DNA of 64,000 nucleotides from Pomphorhynchus laevis (GCA_012934845.2 WNNJ02000595.1:18675-82674), one strand, 5' to 3'. Numbered from the stretch's first letter, positions 47,686 through 58,560 are shown. Program-made: numbers and translations. The notes: generated by a model from the letters alone, not told the origin.

Positions 47686-48134
47686 ATAATTACTGGAGCT
47701 GAATCAAAGGAAAGACGTAATTGTTTTTGATATTTCGCTAACTTCTATTAGCATCTTCAGAAAATTACAATGTTTTTTAAAATGTACATGCTTATATAAA
47801 AAATCGTTTAAAAATCCAAATACCTTCAAAGTTGCCGAAATCGTGTTAAAAATTCAAAATACGTCTAAGTCGCCTAAATCGTGTTAAAAATCCAAATACC
47901 TTCAAAAGTCGCCGAAATCGTGTTAAAAATTCAAAATACGTCTAAGTTGCCGAAATCGTGTTAAAAATCCAAACAACAGTGAAAGCAACTGGTTATCGCT
48001 AACAACTGCCCATAGCAAATGGCAGTGATCATTTTGAACTTATTTTATATAAGCATGTACATTTTAAAAAACATTGTAATTTTGTGAAATATCAAAAATA
48101 ATTACGTCTTTCCTTTGATCCAGCTCCAATAATT
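47686..48134. mobile_element. MITE-like foldback element with internal minisatellite
   Basis: Terminal inverted repeats of about 100 bp. The outer ends read GGAGCTGAATCAAAGGAAAG and the complement of CTTTCCTTTGATCCAGCTCC. AATAATT-like sequence at both sides may be the duplicated target. The middle (47,815-47,975) holds a minisatellite. There is no coding capacity. It lies in an intron of the phosphatase gene. Confidence 0.8.
47815..47975. repeat. minisatellite, unit about 33 bp
   Basis: About four and a half units, each containing GCCGAAATCGTGTTAAAAAT or a one-base variant. Alternate units carry ACCTTCAAA or ACGTCTAAG, giving a double period of about 66-68 bp. Confidence 0.8.
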
Positions 48135-48317
48135 ATTAAGGGTACAATGTACTGAGAACTATTGCAACTAAACTATATCTCTTAAGTGTGATACACTCTA
48201 TATAGCAAATTCTTAAATCATATGAATAATAATATTTTATTTTCTCTTGCTTGAGCTGATTTAGCCTCATGCTTGGGAGCTCGTCGTTCAACCACAATTT
48301 AAATTATTTTCAATTTT

Positions 48318-48394
48318 CTGAAGATGCTTTCAGAAGTTAGCAAAATATCAAAAATAATTTATTCTTTTCTTTGATCCAGCTCCAATAATTATTT
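48318..48394. mobile_element. solo end of the same MITE family
   Basis: The right-hand inverted repeat (CTGAAGATGCTTTCAGAAGTTAGC, split here as CTGAAGATG and AGTTAGC, to TTTGATCCAGCTCCAATAATT) without its partner. Confidence 0.7.
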
Positions 48395-49217
48395 ATCAAT
48401 AAGAGCAGATCGTATTTATGTCTACCCAATATCTTAAGATTGTCTTTAAATATGGTTATATTGAAATCAGTCCGAAGACAACGAACAAGCACTAAGTTAT
48501 TCAAAATTGTTCTAACTGATAAAAATATATCTTTAATGACAAATCAGATGTAATTCCATGTGCAAATTAATGTGTATAATAAATCATTGAATTTTAAAAA
48601 ATTGACAATTTTTGGATGACTAGTTTGCAAATTTAAAAATATTTGAGATTACGAGGAGAATTGATTAGCTTTTTGTAAATCTGACTCACGAAGTTGGTGC
48701 AATATTTCAGATATTAGTTTTCAGACAGGAAGTTGGTGCAAGTTCTAGCTAAAAAATATTACTACAATGGGTTTAGTCATCTAGTTCTAAATAGATAAAA
48801 ATCAGACGTTCGCAATGATCGTAATTAATTATGTAAATTTAGTAATAATTATATTAATTTATAATTATAAATAAATATGATTATAAATCTAATAGACCAA
48901 ATGTTCTACTTCTAGCATTCCATGATATTAAAATAATATAAATAATTAAATTAAAATAAATAATTTTCGAAAAAAAATTATGAAATTAATTACAAAGACT
49001 GATATCTAGAAAAACGGATAGAGGCCGATTTTCTAAGTAGCCAATTTAAAGTGTATTCTTCATTGATTGCATACATTTATAGAAATATATTTGTATATTA
49101 TTTTAATACAAATATAAAATACATTTATGAAATTTCATTTCATAAAACTTATGAAATATAATATTATATTCTATTTTTTTGAAGTATTTATTTTTTTATT
49201 CAATAATGTATACATAC

Positions 49218-49397
49218 CAGAGTAGATCGAAAGTTGACACAGTACCGGCAGTAGTAATTTGACCACAACTTCATAATCCTAATTGATGAATTTGGAATTA
49301 TAACTTCATTGCTCGTAGATTTTTCGTAAAACGGATTAATAAACGTTTCTTTATTTGCAAGCATGTATGTCCACAAAGAAACTGTATTTTCATATAC
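49218..49397 (-). CDS. mtm: myotubularin-like phosphatase, exon with VSLW segment
   Basis: 60 codons in phase 0, from an AACTAG acceptor to a GTATGT donor. The peptide has NTVSLWTYM (residues 4-12), FINPFYE (19-25) and LWSNYYCRY (44-52), which match the conserved TVSLWSYI, NPLY and LELWVxYYxRW segments of MTM1/MTMR2 proteins in the same order and spacing. The conserved tryptophan of YIRW is replaced by tyrosine here. Confidence 0.85.
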
Positions 49398-49549
49398 CTA
49401 GTTATTACAATAAACCGTAGCTAATTAAATATCAGTATTTAAATAAGTAATTATAACTATAATTTAATCATAAAAGACATGTCAATTATATCGTGATAAT
49501 TTTTATTTTATAATTAATAATCAGTGACTAGAAAATATTTAAATTACTA

Positions 49550-49700
49550 TCAGTAATTTAAAAAATTAGAAATTTTTTAAAAACTTTTAAAAAATTTTTA
49601 AAAATTTTTAAAAAAATTTTTTAAAAATTTCTAATTTTTTTTAAATTAGAAATTTTTTCTTGAAATTTTTAAACTTCAAAAATTTCAAGAAAAATATGAA
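49550..49700. repeat. A/T homopolymer palindromes
   Basis: Long runs of A then T, with nested inverted repeats around AATTTTTAAAAATT and TTAGAAATTTTT. GAAATTTTTAAAC and its mirror at 49,665-49,690 form another. Intronic, non-coding. Confidence 0.6.
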
Positions 49701-50084
49701 TGTAGTATAAGTTAGCTTTGATCCATCATTTAAAAACTGAATTTGATTTTATTTTCTGCTATCGCCAGCGTTGAAAAAAAGTATATGTTTGAAATAAATC
49801 TGTTATTGTTCATTAAAATAATGATAAATAAATTGCATGAATGTTAAAAACCACATAGAGAATACAATTGATGCCTTATTATGTTTAAATAATATTGAAC
49901 ATTTAAATTAAACAATCGAATAATCCTTTTAAGATCATTACTCGCGAATTCAGAAATAATTGGCTGATTACAAAAAAAAAAATTCTGGTAATTTGAAAAA
50001 ATATATATAGATTTTTAAAAATCAAGTCGTGCTATGATAAATGTTGTGCTAAAATAAAATATTACGCTAGATAATCAAATTTTA

Positions 50085-50250
50085 TAAGAAGAAATACGTC
50101 AATTTGGCGGGCTTATATATCGGGTTCAGTATAAGATCTGAAACCTGATAGCATTTCCTGCTGTTGAACTCTAATCTTCATTCTAATATATGATATGTAT
50201 TAGAATTATCTAGATATATACCCTAGATACGAGGAAATATATCCCTAGAA
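50085..50250 (+). repeat. decayed solo PLE terminal module
   Basis: GAAATACGTCAATTTGGC at 50,093, GATCTGAAACCTGATAGCAT at 50,136 and CTCTAATCTTCATTCTAATA follow in the order of the PLE module, in an intron and without RT sequence. 50,290-50,330 resembles the outer PLE segment. Confidence 0.6.
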
Positions 50251-50632
50251 TATATTGTTCTGTGTTATAGATTTTTAAGACAGCATATTTATTGCACAGA
50301 ATATGTAGCTCCAGATAAGTGATCTGATATTATACTTGATGAAGAGCAAGTGTGATATCATATTTGTGGATAATACATTAATTAATCTAATATATATTAA
50401 TTAATATATATTAATTAATATACATAGATACTTGTATTTAACTTTATCATAAAGTTATTATATTATTAACTTTATATGATTATAAGTAATGAATATTATA
50501 AACAATATAATATTAATATCCAGTTTAATATTAATTAATATTAATCTCATTTAATATCAAATGAGATTAAAAAATATCCTTTTACGTTGGAGATATAAAC
50601 AATAAAACAGATAAATAGAACAATTAAAGTAC

Positions 50633-50749
50633 ATTTTGTTCTACGCGTTCCTTCTCGCAGTTACAAAGAAAGTTTCCGAATTGGCAGCTATACAAGTGAT
50701 CTAGGAGCGTAATAAGAAAGTACTCGTTGAATTCAAAAGCAGATACAGC
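50633..50749 (-). CDS. mtm: myotubularin-like phosphatase, exon with FEFNEYFL
   Basis: 39 codons in phase 0 between a TATTTAG acceptor and a GTACTT donor. It encodes [20 protein letters not shown] (residues 5-24) and [11 protein letters not shown], closely matching the family segment [18 protein letters not shown]...GTFLCN. The usual QFP before this segment is replaced by TQAVS. Confidence 0.9.
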
Positions 50750-50792
50750 CTAAATAGAACAGCATAATATAAAACACCAAATTACAATATAC

Positions 50793-50885
50793 CTGAGTCT
50801 GATATTGATAGACAGCGTCTATAAACTGAACAAAAATTGGAGATCGTTCATTGTCACCAAAGTGATCCTCTCCGTGCCCGATTCT
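50793..50885 (-). CDS. mtm: myotubularin-like phosphatase, exon with RIGHG
   Basis: 31 codons in phase 0 between TTGCAG and GTATAT. RIGHGEDHFGDNERSPIFVQ followed by FIDAVYQ matches RIGHGDKNHxDADRSPxFLQFIDCVWQ of MTM1/MTMR1/MTMR2 and is unlike the MTMR6-8 or MTMR3/4 versions. It is separated from the next exon by an intron of only 43 nt. Confidence 0.9.
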
Positions 50886-51593
50886 CTGCAATGTTTTAAA
50901 AATTAAAAATATTTAAATTTGCAGTATTAAATTTTTTAATTTCCGAATTGTTTAGAATAATTAATTCGACATAAATTCGTATTAGTTCACATACGTGAAC
51001 TAATACAGTACTTATATTTTGAGCTACACCGAGGTAAAGCATACTATCTTAATCAAAATTTTAAAACGACCAAAATATATAACAATATATAACACGCTAT
51101 ATATAACGTTGATCCCAGTAAACATTGATAGAAATTGCAAATATTTTGTGGTATTTTTAAATATTTTCAAACATTTTTTATAATATTTGAAAATATTTAA
51201 AAATGAATTGCATATTTTAATGCAAGTAAGATACTAAAGAAAGCGAAGTGAAATTATAGCATATAAAGAATTATTATTTTTGAATTAGATATCATGTTTT
51301 AAGTTTTAATGATTAAAATATCAAAACCAATTAAATTTCAAACTGATTAAAATATCAAAAGTTGTAGAATAAACTGTAAATATATTTAGAATTTTAAAAA
51401 TATTTAAAATTATAAAAATATTTAGAACGTTAAAAATCGTATTTATATAAATATATTTAAATAAGTAAAATAAATTAAAAATAAATATAAAAAAGATTAA
51501 AAATAGTTTTATTTATATAAAATAAATAAAAAATGAATCGATAAAATAGGATTTTAAATAGTTGATAAATAGTATATTATCGATAAAGAATCA

Positions 51594-51756
51594 TAGAAGC
51601 TGGATCAAAGAAAAGGGATTTTTTAATATTTCGCTAACTTCTGTTACAATCTTCGGAAAATTACAGTTTTTTTAGAAAATATTTGATTAGTAATTTTCTG
51701 AAGATGAAAAAGGAAGCGAAATATCAATTTCTTATTTCCTTTGATCCAGCTCCAAT
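51594..51756. mobile_element. MITE-like foldback element
   Basis: The ends read GAAGCTGGATCAAAG and CTTTGATCCAGCTCC. The arms continue through TATTTCGCTAACTTC and AATCTTCGGAAAATTAC to a short centre, so almost the entire 160 bp is one hairpin. Same family as 47,686-48,134 but without the minisatellite. Intronic. Confidence 0.8.
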
Positions 51757-51967
51757 AATTATTTATAATTTAATACATTAATATTTATTCGTATTTTATT
51801 TTATATTGGAAATGAAATAGAATTACTCTGCTATCTGAACATATAAACTGTATAGCCTGAACATGGTATATTTTATATGGTTAAAAATACATCTTACGGA
51901 TTCTCGTGGGTGTTTGGTTAGACCCCAAAATGGTTCCGGATTTGGCGGAAATCTTTAATTAATTACA

Positions 51968-52052
51968 ATTCATTCTCATTTTCTGAAGATGCAAGCAAAA
52001 GTTAGCGAAATGTCAAATAAAAATTTCCTCTTTTCTTTGATCTAGCTCCAAT
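51968..52052. mobile_element. solo end of the MITE family
   Basis: TTTTCTGAAGATGCAAGC, then AGTTAGCGAAATGTCAAA and TTTGATCTAGCTCCAATAAT: the right-hand arm of the same family, intronic. Confidence 0.7.
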
Positions 52053-52484
52053 AATTCTTTAAAATAGAATTAATAATATTTTAGCAAATAAGTTTTGTAT
52101 CTTTTGTAATTTAATATAAATTGTGTATATAAAATACGTGCAATGCGAAACATATATAAATACTATATTTGTAATCTTAAACTAAACGAATCATAAAACT
52201 TATTGAAGTTCTATATCAGACAAAATGTGCAATTAGAAAAACTTCAAAAAAATTACATTAAAAACTTTTGAAAGTTAAAAAAAATTAAAACTTTTAAAAA
52301 ATTACCATAAAATTAATTTACAAAATGACGTATAATATTTTGAAAACGACGTATTGGCAGCATTACTACCGGCAATGTTTAACTTCCTAAATACTAACTT
52401 TCATCAAACTATATAATAAAACCTATTTCGTAACATCATACTCAACGTAATTAGTTATTTTGCAGCAACATATTTAATACTGAC

Positions 52485-52592
52485 CAGAGCAAATTTATGT
52501 CCAAAGCTTGACCATTCCTTTTCTATTAGTACCATAAAACCCTCAATAGTCCTGTAATATCCATCCAACATCATCATTGACAGGGATGTTAA
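52485..52592 (-). CDS. mtm: myotubularin-like phosphatase, exon with LDGYYRTI
   Basis: 36 codons in phase 0 between ATGTAG and GTCAGT. The peptide [20 protein letters not shown] followed by [14 protein letters not shown] matches [34 protein letters not shown] of the MTM1/MTMR2 group almost position by position. This segment packs against the catalytic loop. The intron to the preceding exon is 44 nt. Confidence 0.92.
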
Positions 52593-52636
52593 CTACATAA
52601 AATCAACTTATGACAAAAATAAAAAAAGCTGTATAC

Positions 52637-52735
52637 CTGAGACGTCCGATCCCAACCATCGCTGCAATGGACAACCACGGATATGTTTTGGTATGATACC
52701 GACGAAGCGATTTTACAAGACGCCTCAATCAGTTG
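52637..52735 (-). CDS. mtm: myotubularin-like phosphatase, catalytic-loop exon
   Basis: 33 codons in phase 0 between CAATTAG and GTATAC. The last part encodes VVVHCSDGWDRTSQ: the Cys-X5-Arg (CSDGWDR) phosphatase loop, with the nucleophilic cysteine and the arginine and both aspartates of active myotubularins, which remove the 3-phosphate from PI(3)P and PI(3,5)P2 on endosomes. The residues before it (QLIEASCKIASSVSYQNIS) align with the helix that precedes the loop. An inactive pseudo-phosphatase paralogue is therefore unlikely. Confidence 0.95.
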
Positions 52736-52785
52736 CTAATTGGTAATTCATAAAAGCAATCATGAAATTATCTCATTTTTCATAC

Positions 52786-52882
52786 CTTCACATACCATAG
52801 CCAACCGCAATTATCCAAATCAAGAAAGAATGATTTATTATTTTTTACAAAAGGATATACAAGATCTTCTAGTTTCTTTAAG
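52786..52882 (-). CDS. mtm: myotubularin-like phosphatase, exon with WLWYVK
   Basis: 97 nt between a TTGTAG acceptor and a GTATGA donor. The first base completes the split serine codon of the previous exon. LKKLEDLVYPFV then D-DNCGWLWYVK corresponds to LKKVKDIVYPNV...STHWLEHIK in MTM1. A second GTATGT 10 nt earlier would break the phase to the next exon, so the later donor is chosen. The intron to the next exon is 50 nt. Confidence 0.88.
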
Positions 52883-54000
52883 CTACAAGCACAAATTTAA
52901 AAAATTATTTGATTTATGAGCAATGTAATATTTAACTAGAGCGTAGAATAAATTAAAAATAAAAAATGATGATTTTGTAATATCTATTGTAAAATATTTA
53001 ATTTAAATATTTAATTTATTCTTAAATTTTAGATTTTAATTTAACCTTCGCATATACTTACTCATAGTACTAGTGATACTATGAGTTTATAATCAATATT
53101 ATCCTGAGATACACCTTGGATATTATACCTGTCAAACGCATCCACATCGAACATTTCAGAATCATTGCGTATCTCAAGATTTTGAAATCTCCGATAAACA
53201 GTCGCCAAGAGATGAGTTAAAGAGGTTTAATAGAGTATTATCTACCTTTCTTTCCCACTGTGCATGTGCTCTTGTACCAGGATGATCCGTGGCAATCCTT
53301 GTTCTTATAGTGGCTCATTGATAAAGAGTTTACGACACTTCATGTTCATACATAGGTGGCTCATGAAAATAACTTCATAAACGCTAATCTCAGATTGGGA
53401 TTGTAGGACCAAAATGCTAATGTTATACATATGCATTTCCATATGATATTCCCATATTTAACGCAAATTTATTATCCGACTAGTGTGGTCATAAGCTATA
53501 CCCAGACGCTAAGATACATACCGATAAGATAGATGTGTATTATTATGTACTCAAAGAAAGGGTGAACAAGTCCCAATGAGGAATCTGTTCTTACAACAAC
53601 TCTATGATATTCCTATACAATTAATACCTACATAGGAGAACACAGACGATTATCAAACTCGCTGGTAGTATCAACCTTCGACGTTTTACTTGTTTTTTCC
53701 TCCTAGACATAAAGCTATTTCGTGTCTTCCTTATCGATGCTATATATACAGCGTCCTACGCGATGTTTATTCGATTGACGTCGAAGACAGGATGAAGATA
53801 ATTTTATAAGAAAAAGTACGTTACGATGCCGCCCTTTATGCGATAGAAGTCTGAATATGAAATTTTTGATATATTTTTTATGCACTTTTCATGAATTCTC
53901 AAATATATCTTTAAAAATAACATAATATTATTAATAAATAAAAATCTTATAATATAATAATCTTATATAATATTATTTATATAACATTGATGTAAAGATG
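52883..54000. other. intron sequence
   Basis: Part of the 2.0-kb intron between 52,882 and 54,882. No features recognised beyond AT-rich sequence and a 20-bp near-palindrome around ACTAGTGATACTATGAG at 53,065-53,085. Confidence 0.5.
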
Positions 54001-54002
54001 AT

Positions 54003-54350
54003 TTATTGGCCTTTTTGTCTCTCTCTACATTGGGCTAAACAAAATAAAACAGACACCAAATATACATTAAAACAGAGAAAATACAAAATGTCTTCATCGT
54101 GGCTAACAACTCCGTAGTTTGTTAACTCCGTCAAGCTCATCTTTGAAAGATGGGGACAGTCAAACACGTAAAGCAAGGAATTACCTGATTGGAGGCAATA
54201 CATACAGATACATGTTGATGTGCGGTTGTGAAAAGGGATCCGAATGGAGCAAAATATATCATGGTACCCATGAAGAGAGACTCTCCAAGTAAGAGGACGT
54301 TTTCGCGACCGTTGATTTCTCCAGTAGATTTGAATGAATGCAGGGGTCAT
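54003..54350 (-). pseudogene. C-terminal relic of a LINE ORF2
   Basis: 115 open codons with W...RVSLHGYHDIFCSIRIPF, then C-X-C-X2-C...H-like pattern: CICMYCLQSG...LLYVFDCPHLSKMSL. This resembles the terminal Cys/His motif of R1/Jockey-type LINEs (CxxC...HVLFECP...R). RT sequence is not visible upstream. The copy sits in a phosphatase intron in the sense orientation. Confidence 0.5.
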
Positions 54351-54607
54351 GTATATGTCTGGGTCAAGTAAAGATAATTTTACTTCAAGATTTTCGAGAT
54401 GATGGAAATATTCAATATTCAGATATTTGAGGAAGATGGAGGAGATTACAAAGAAATACAGAACATTGCTACAGTTTTGAAATTGCGGCTATAGCCGTAG
54501 AAAAAAGATTTAGAAGAGACACATATAACGCGCTTAATAAATATCCATTGGTACCTGTCATTTTGAGCGTAGTTTTGTGGAGTATAAAAAAAACTGTTGA
54601 TTTTTTT

Positions 54608-54702
54608 GTGCAGAAGATCTTCTGCACAACAGATTTTTTTGTACAGAAAAAAATCTGTTGTGCAGAAGATTTTCTGTTGTGCAGAAAATCTTCTGCACAA
54701 CA
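54608..54702. repeat. cluster of nested perfect palindromes
   Basis: A perfect 20-bp palindrome (GTGCAGAAGATCTTCTGCAC, 54608-54627), a hairpin of about 30-bp arms (54611-54640 with 54647-54676, one G-T mismatch, 6-nt spacer) and a perfect 19-bp hairpin with a 9-nt spacer (54656-54674 with 54684-54702). All share TTGTGCAGAAGAT. Intronic. Confidence 0.9.
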
Positions 54703-54881
54703 GCGGGTATAACCTTTGCCTAACTTATTTAAACCTAATTCCTCAGGATCATTTTCTATAAAATATAAAAATAGTTTAATATTAAAACATATTTATTATG
54801 ACATATTTATTATTTATTATTCTAAAATGTTGCAGTCATTTAAAAATAACAAATAATTAAAATTCTTTGGTAAATAAGCAC

Positions 54882-55156
54882 CTTTCTCGCATTACGTGAA
54901 TGTTTGGTATGCCAAGGAATTCAAAATTATGCTCAGGATAGTCCTCATAGCCGCCCCCTAATGTCATATTTGCTCTTGCGTTTATCTTTGGGCGCGCATC
55001 AACTATGAACAGTGCTTCATCTTGATTTGGATTACATTCAGCAAATGATTGAAATAGTTTCCTGTCCGCTTCACATAGTCGATTTGCAAAACCGCTCATT
55101 GGTTGACTGCAACGTGTAATAGTCGCATGATTGTGTTTATTGTACCATGATAATAT
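54882..55156 (-). CDS. mtm: myotubularin-like phosphatase, exon with DARP motif
   Basis: 275 nt between a TTTTAG acceptor and a GTGCTT donor, ending in a split codon (phase 2). It encodes ILSWYNKHNHATITRCSQPM, then DARPKINARAN (cf. DARPSVNAVAN), GGGYED and FLGIPNIHVMRES. These are the myotubularin phosphatase-domain landmarks upstream of the catalytic loop. The segment after CSQPMSG (FANRLCEADRKLFQSF) is more divergent than usual. Intron to the upstream exon: 1187 nt. Confidence 0.93.
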
Positions 55157-56343
55157 CTAAAATTGAAAAGTTAAATTAGTTGAATTTATTCTGTTAAATG
55201 AAAATCAAAAAAATACTTGTCAATACAAAAAACAAAAATCGATTAAGGCTTTATTAAGTAAACAGCAAAAAACGGTCAACAACAGCTCAAAATTGAAGGT
55301 ACAATACAAAACGATTGTAAGCGATACTTTTCATAAACTCACAAGTTTGTCCATTGAGATATGAAGTCGTTCAAAAATACTTTTTGAAACCATTCAAAAT
55401 AGTTTAATTAATAAAAACATATTTTTGAATCGATGGATTACAAAATATTATAATTATATTGAATTATATTATATTTTATTGATATATTTTATTATAGAGG
55501 AGTCTGTAATCATTTTAATGATTACAGACTCATTTTTTACAAACTCCTTGTATTAATTATAAGGAGTCTGTAATCTTTTTAATGAACTACTCTAATTATT
55601 GAAATGCCTTGAATAATTTCGGAAATACGTTGATACCCAATAACGTATCATATAATATCATACGTTTAATTCGAAACAATTAAATTAATATTAATTTTAA
55701 TATTATATTATCTTATCTATCTTATTTATCTTGATATAAACGTTTAATTAAACATTTTAAAACGATTAATATTAATGATTAAAGAAACATATTTTGATAT
55801 TTAATATATAAATATACATTATAACATATCATATAAAACATTAAATATATATAAATAATATATATTTAATATATAAACATATTTTGTTTCTTGCCCACTT
55901 ATAGGAACGAAGAGTGAAACAGTTAATATTATTAGTTATATCATAATTATTATGATGTGATATTTGTTTAAAATATTTATCAAATATCAAATATGATATT
56001 TGATAAAAATTAGAAATAAAAAAGTTTCTTAAGAGAATGTTAACTACGAAACGATAATTTTGTATATTTTAAAATTATATTGTCGATAATATATCAATGT
56101 CACAAATATATATAAAATAAAGTTAATTTGGATAATTATCAAATAAAGTTAATTTTATAGTTTTCTTTAATTTTATCAATTAGTATACGAATGATCTCTA
56201 TTTTTAATGGGTTGTTAATTTATTGATATAATAATTAACAAGAGTCATTACGATTCTCATGATATTAAATTGACAAAATATATCTTACTTAAAAAGCACC
56301 TATCTAATGTAGTGATACAGAACGTAAACAGTTAAACACTTAC
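55157..56343. other. intron sequence
   Basis: AT-rich intron. A perfect 15-bp hairpin with a 2-nt spacer is at 55500-55514 and 55517-55531 (GAGTCTGTAATCATT), and GGAGTCTGTAATC recurs at 55,563. Microsatellite-like ATAT tracts are at 55,800-55,870. Confidence 0.7.
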
Positions 56344-56535
56344 TGGAAGTCTTCCTTTGCTACGATAATCCCGTATTTGGAATAATGAGCATTCAGGGTC
56401 AGCATAACCGTCACTGAGATCTGGCTTAAAAATACTTGGATAGGCGATTACACTCGGATATGTATCGCACAGTGTGTATTTTTCATTTGAGATAATATCA
56501 ATATGCCATGGCTGATCTGCATTGTGAGGCAATTT
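56344..56535 (-). CDS. mtm: myotubularin-like phosphatase, exon with LCDTYP
   Basis: 64 codons in phase 0 between a TTTTAG acceptor and a GTAAGT donor. WHIDIISNEKYTLCDTYPSV (residues 10-29) and RSKGRLP (58-64) match WxITxINxxYxLCDTYPALL and RSRGRIPVLSW of MTM1/MTMR2. The residues between (about 36-57) are longer and more acidic than in the usual family. The PH-GRAM domain expected upstream was not found between here and 64 kb; it may lie beyond the window or be too divergent for me to see. The next 5 kb upstream are PLE insertions. Confidence 0.92.
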
Positions 56536-56740
56536 CTAAAATATACATTTAAGATACATACAACTCTGGCTAAATAATGGAACAGGTAGATAATAAACCA
56601 GCAGAAACTTTATAATTCTAAATAGTAACTCTCGATTTATAAGTAATAGTTTACAATAAAAAATTTAAATTTTTTAATTTATATTTATTATAAATCTGGT
56701 ATTAAAATGTTTATGAAAAACTACTATTATTGATTTAAAT
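56536..56740. other. AT-rich spacer
   Basis: No features seen. Confidence 0.4.
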
Positions 56741-57880
56741 TAAAACTACTTTTAATTTATATCTTACAAACAAAAGGTGTTGCAATGTGAGGTAACAGTA
56801 ACCCAAAAATAGCTGACCTAATTTTAAGCTTTACAAAAGATGAATATGTTCATAACTGGGTAAAAAAGGTATATGAAATATATGTTTCGATATTTTTCGA
56901 TATTTTATATTTTTTCGATATTTTATAAAGAAGGTCTATATCTAGATATGAACTTTAAATTCACGTCAATTAAAACTACTTGAATTAATAGAATCCTTAA
57001 ATCCTTAATCCTTAATTAATAAAATTAATTAAATCCTTAATCCTTAATTAATAATTCTGATTTGATAAATCAGAATTATTTAAAAGCATTTATAGTTAAG
57101 ACAAATAAGGTTAATCATAAGGTTAATTTATAATGTATATACGCATATGTATTATTAATACATATATATTATAATAACTATAACGCATTACAAACAAAAA
57201 TTAAACCATCAAGTAAATATAAATATATGGATAAAATTGAATTAATAGAATCCTTAAATATTTTGATAAATCAAAATTATTTAAAAGTAGGGACATCTAT
57301 ATTTAGACAAGTAAAAGGTGTTCCAATAAGTGGTAATAGTAGCCCAATTATAGCTGACTTGTTTTTAAGCTTTATAGAATATGAATTTGTTCATAACTGT
57401 GTAAAAACTAAATCTAAACAATATAAATATGTGAAATATATGTTTCGATACATTGATGATATATGTGCATTTAATTCTAATAATTTTTATTCAATTAGTG
57501 AACAAATTTATCCAGAAAGCCTTATTCTTAACAAAATACAAGAAACATATTTTTGCATTAAGCATTCATGCATACCATATAATATAAAATATAATACATT
57601 AAATAATGAAATTTTAAGAATTGCAACAATTTGTAACGATATTCGCTTTCTTTAAAATCATTTCAAATAATTTAAAGATGCATATTTAAAACTGGGTTAC
57701 TATAAAAATACCACCAAACAGAAAATAGTAAAATATATAAATCAACACAGTAATATTAAAAATAAATTTAAAATCATTAAAGAGAAAATTTTAATGGATA
57801 ACGAACAATATGCTTTGTATTAGAATAAGATACTATATAATCAAATTTCATCAGAGGAAATACGTCATTAGCATGTATTT
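56740..57880 (+). mobile_element. PLE copy, 5'-truncated, upstream member of a tandem
   Basis: 56,740-57,185 is decayed RT sequence with duplicated fragments (CCTTAATCCTTAATTAATA repeats at 56,995-57,055). 57,190-57,830 is a well preserved RT C-terminal region with one deletion. It is followed directly by the terminal module that begins the next copy. Two nested truncated copies may be present. Confidence 0.8.
57227..57655 (+). pseudogene. PLE reverse transcriptase, C-terminal fragment
   Basis: 142 open codons with KGVPISGNSSPIIADL and FRYIDDICAF; the segment after SLILNK is deleted by about 40 codons before HSCIPYNIKYNTLNNEILRI. The methionine of KGVPMGG has become isoleucine and the first glycine serine. 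Confidence 0.85.
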
Positions 57881-57990
57881 GACCCCGCTGCTATGTTGGG
57901 TAGAGGAGTTAGGGGCCGAAAACTGATAGTATAGCAGTTCCTCCTGATGACCTCTAATCTTAATTCTGATACAACGTCTGTAATTTATTG
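57838..57990 (+). repeat. PLE terminal module (left, pseudo-LTR)
   Basis: The same order of elements as at 61,290-61,450: GACCCC (57881), GCTGCTATG, GGGGCCGAAAA, TATAGCAG, TCCTCCTGATGA, TACAACGTCTG. Together they flank a full unit as direct repeats, the pseudo-LTR arrangement described for PLEs. Confidence 0.85.
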
Positions 57991-58269
57991 GTCTATATGA
58001 TTTAATTTGTTCTACTGACATGTTATTATTGACCTGTGGACTTTGTTTTCCCGTTAATATGACCTCTGTCAGAAATACTGAAACATTAGTCTACAATTCT
58101 CATTGATAGGATAAATGCATACAATTTTCTTAGATAAAGTTATTTTACGTTTTCAATAGATATAAATATCTATTAAATATTATATCTACAGAAATACTGA
58201 AACTATGTATTATTGGTTACGACTTTACTATTATTTTTTCTTATTTTCAAACAAGTTTGATGAATTATT

Positions 58270-58560
58270 AATTCTTAAAAAAGGGAGAAGTTTGCATCCC
58301 AAGGTGTTAAAACTTTAAAATGTAAAGTGCTTAACGTGATCACGTTTAAGAGACAAGGTAATGGCCAATAGCTAGGTCGCGTAGCGCGTGGAGTGAAGGT
58401 GGTAGATCTTTATAGATCTTGTTCCAGCCTGCAACCGCCTTAAGCAGGGCAGCCCCCTGTCAGATGCTGCTGGATGGCCCGTTGTAAGTTTAGTCTGAGT
58501 CAACTAAACTAGGTGGCGACACCGAAAAAGCAACGTTAAAAATTATGACTTAAAAGTTAC
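58270..58560 (+). promoter_or_regulatory. structured 5' leader of the PLE
   Basis: This 290-bp stretch is clearly richer in G and C than the element body. Hairpins seen: GTTTAG/CTAAAC around 58,487-58,510, GGTG-GCGA-CACC at about 58,512-58,523 followed by GAAAA, and GGGCAGC/GCTGC-type pairing at 58,447-58,470. It probably contains the internal promoter and leader of the element RNA; this is inferred from position. No other copy in the window retains it. Confidence 0.5.

Noticed and set aside
53000-54000. Further phosphatase exons in the 2.0-kb intron
   Set aside because: The flanking exons join in phase through the split serine codon, and no additional conserved myotubularin segment is missing between them.
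58487-58530. Hammerhead half-core in the PLE leader (GGTG-GCGA-CACC followed by GAAA)
   Set aside because: The helix and GAAA are right, but the seven bases before the helix are not CTGANGA or a close variant.
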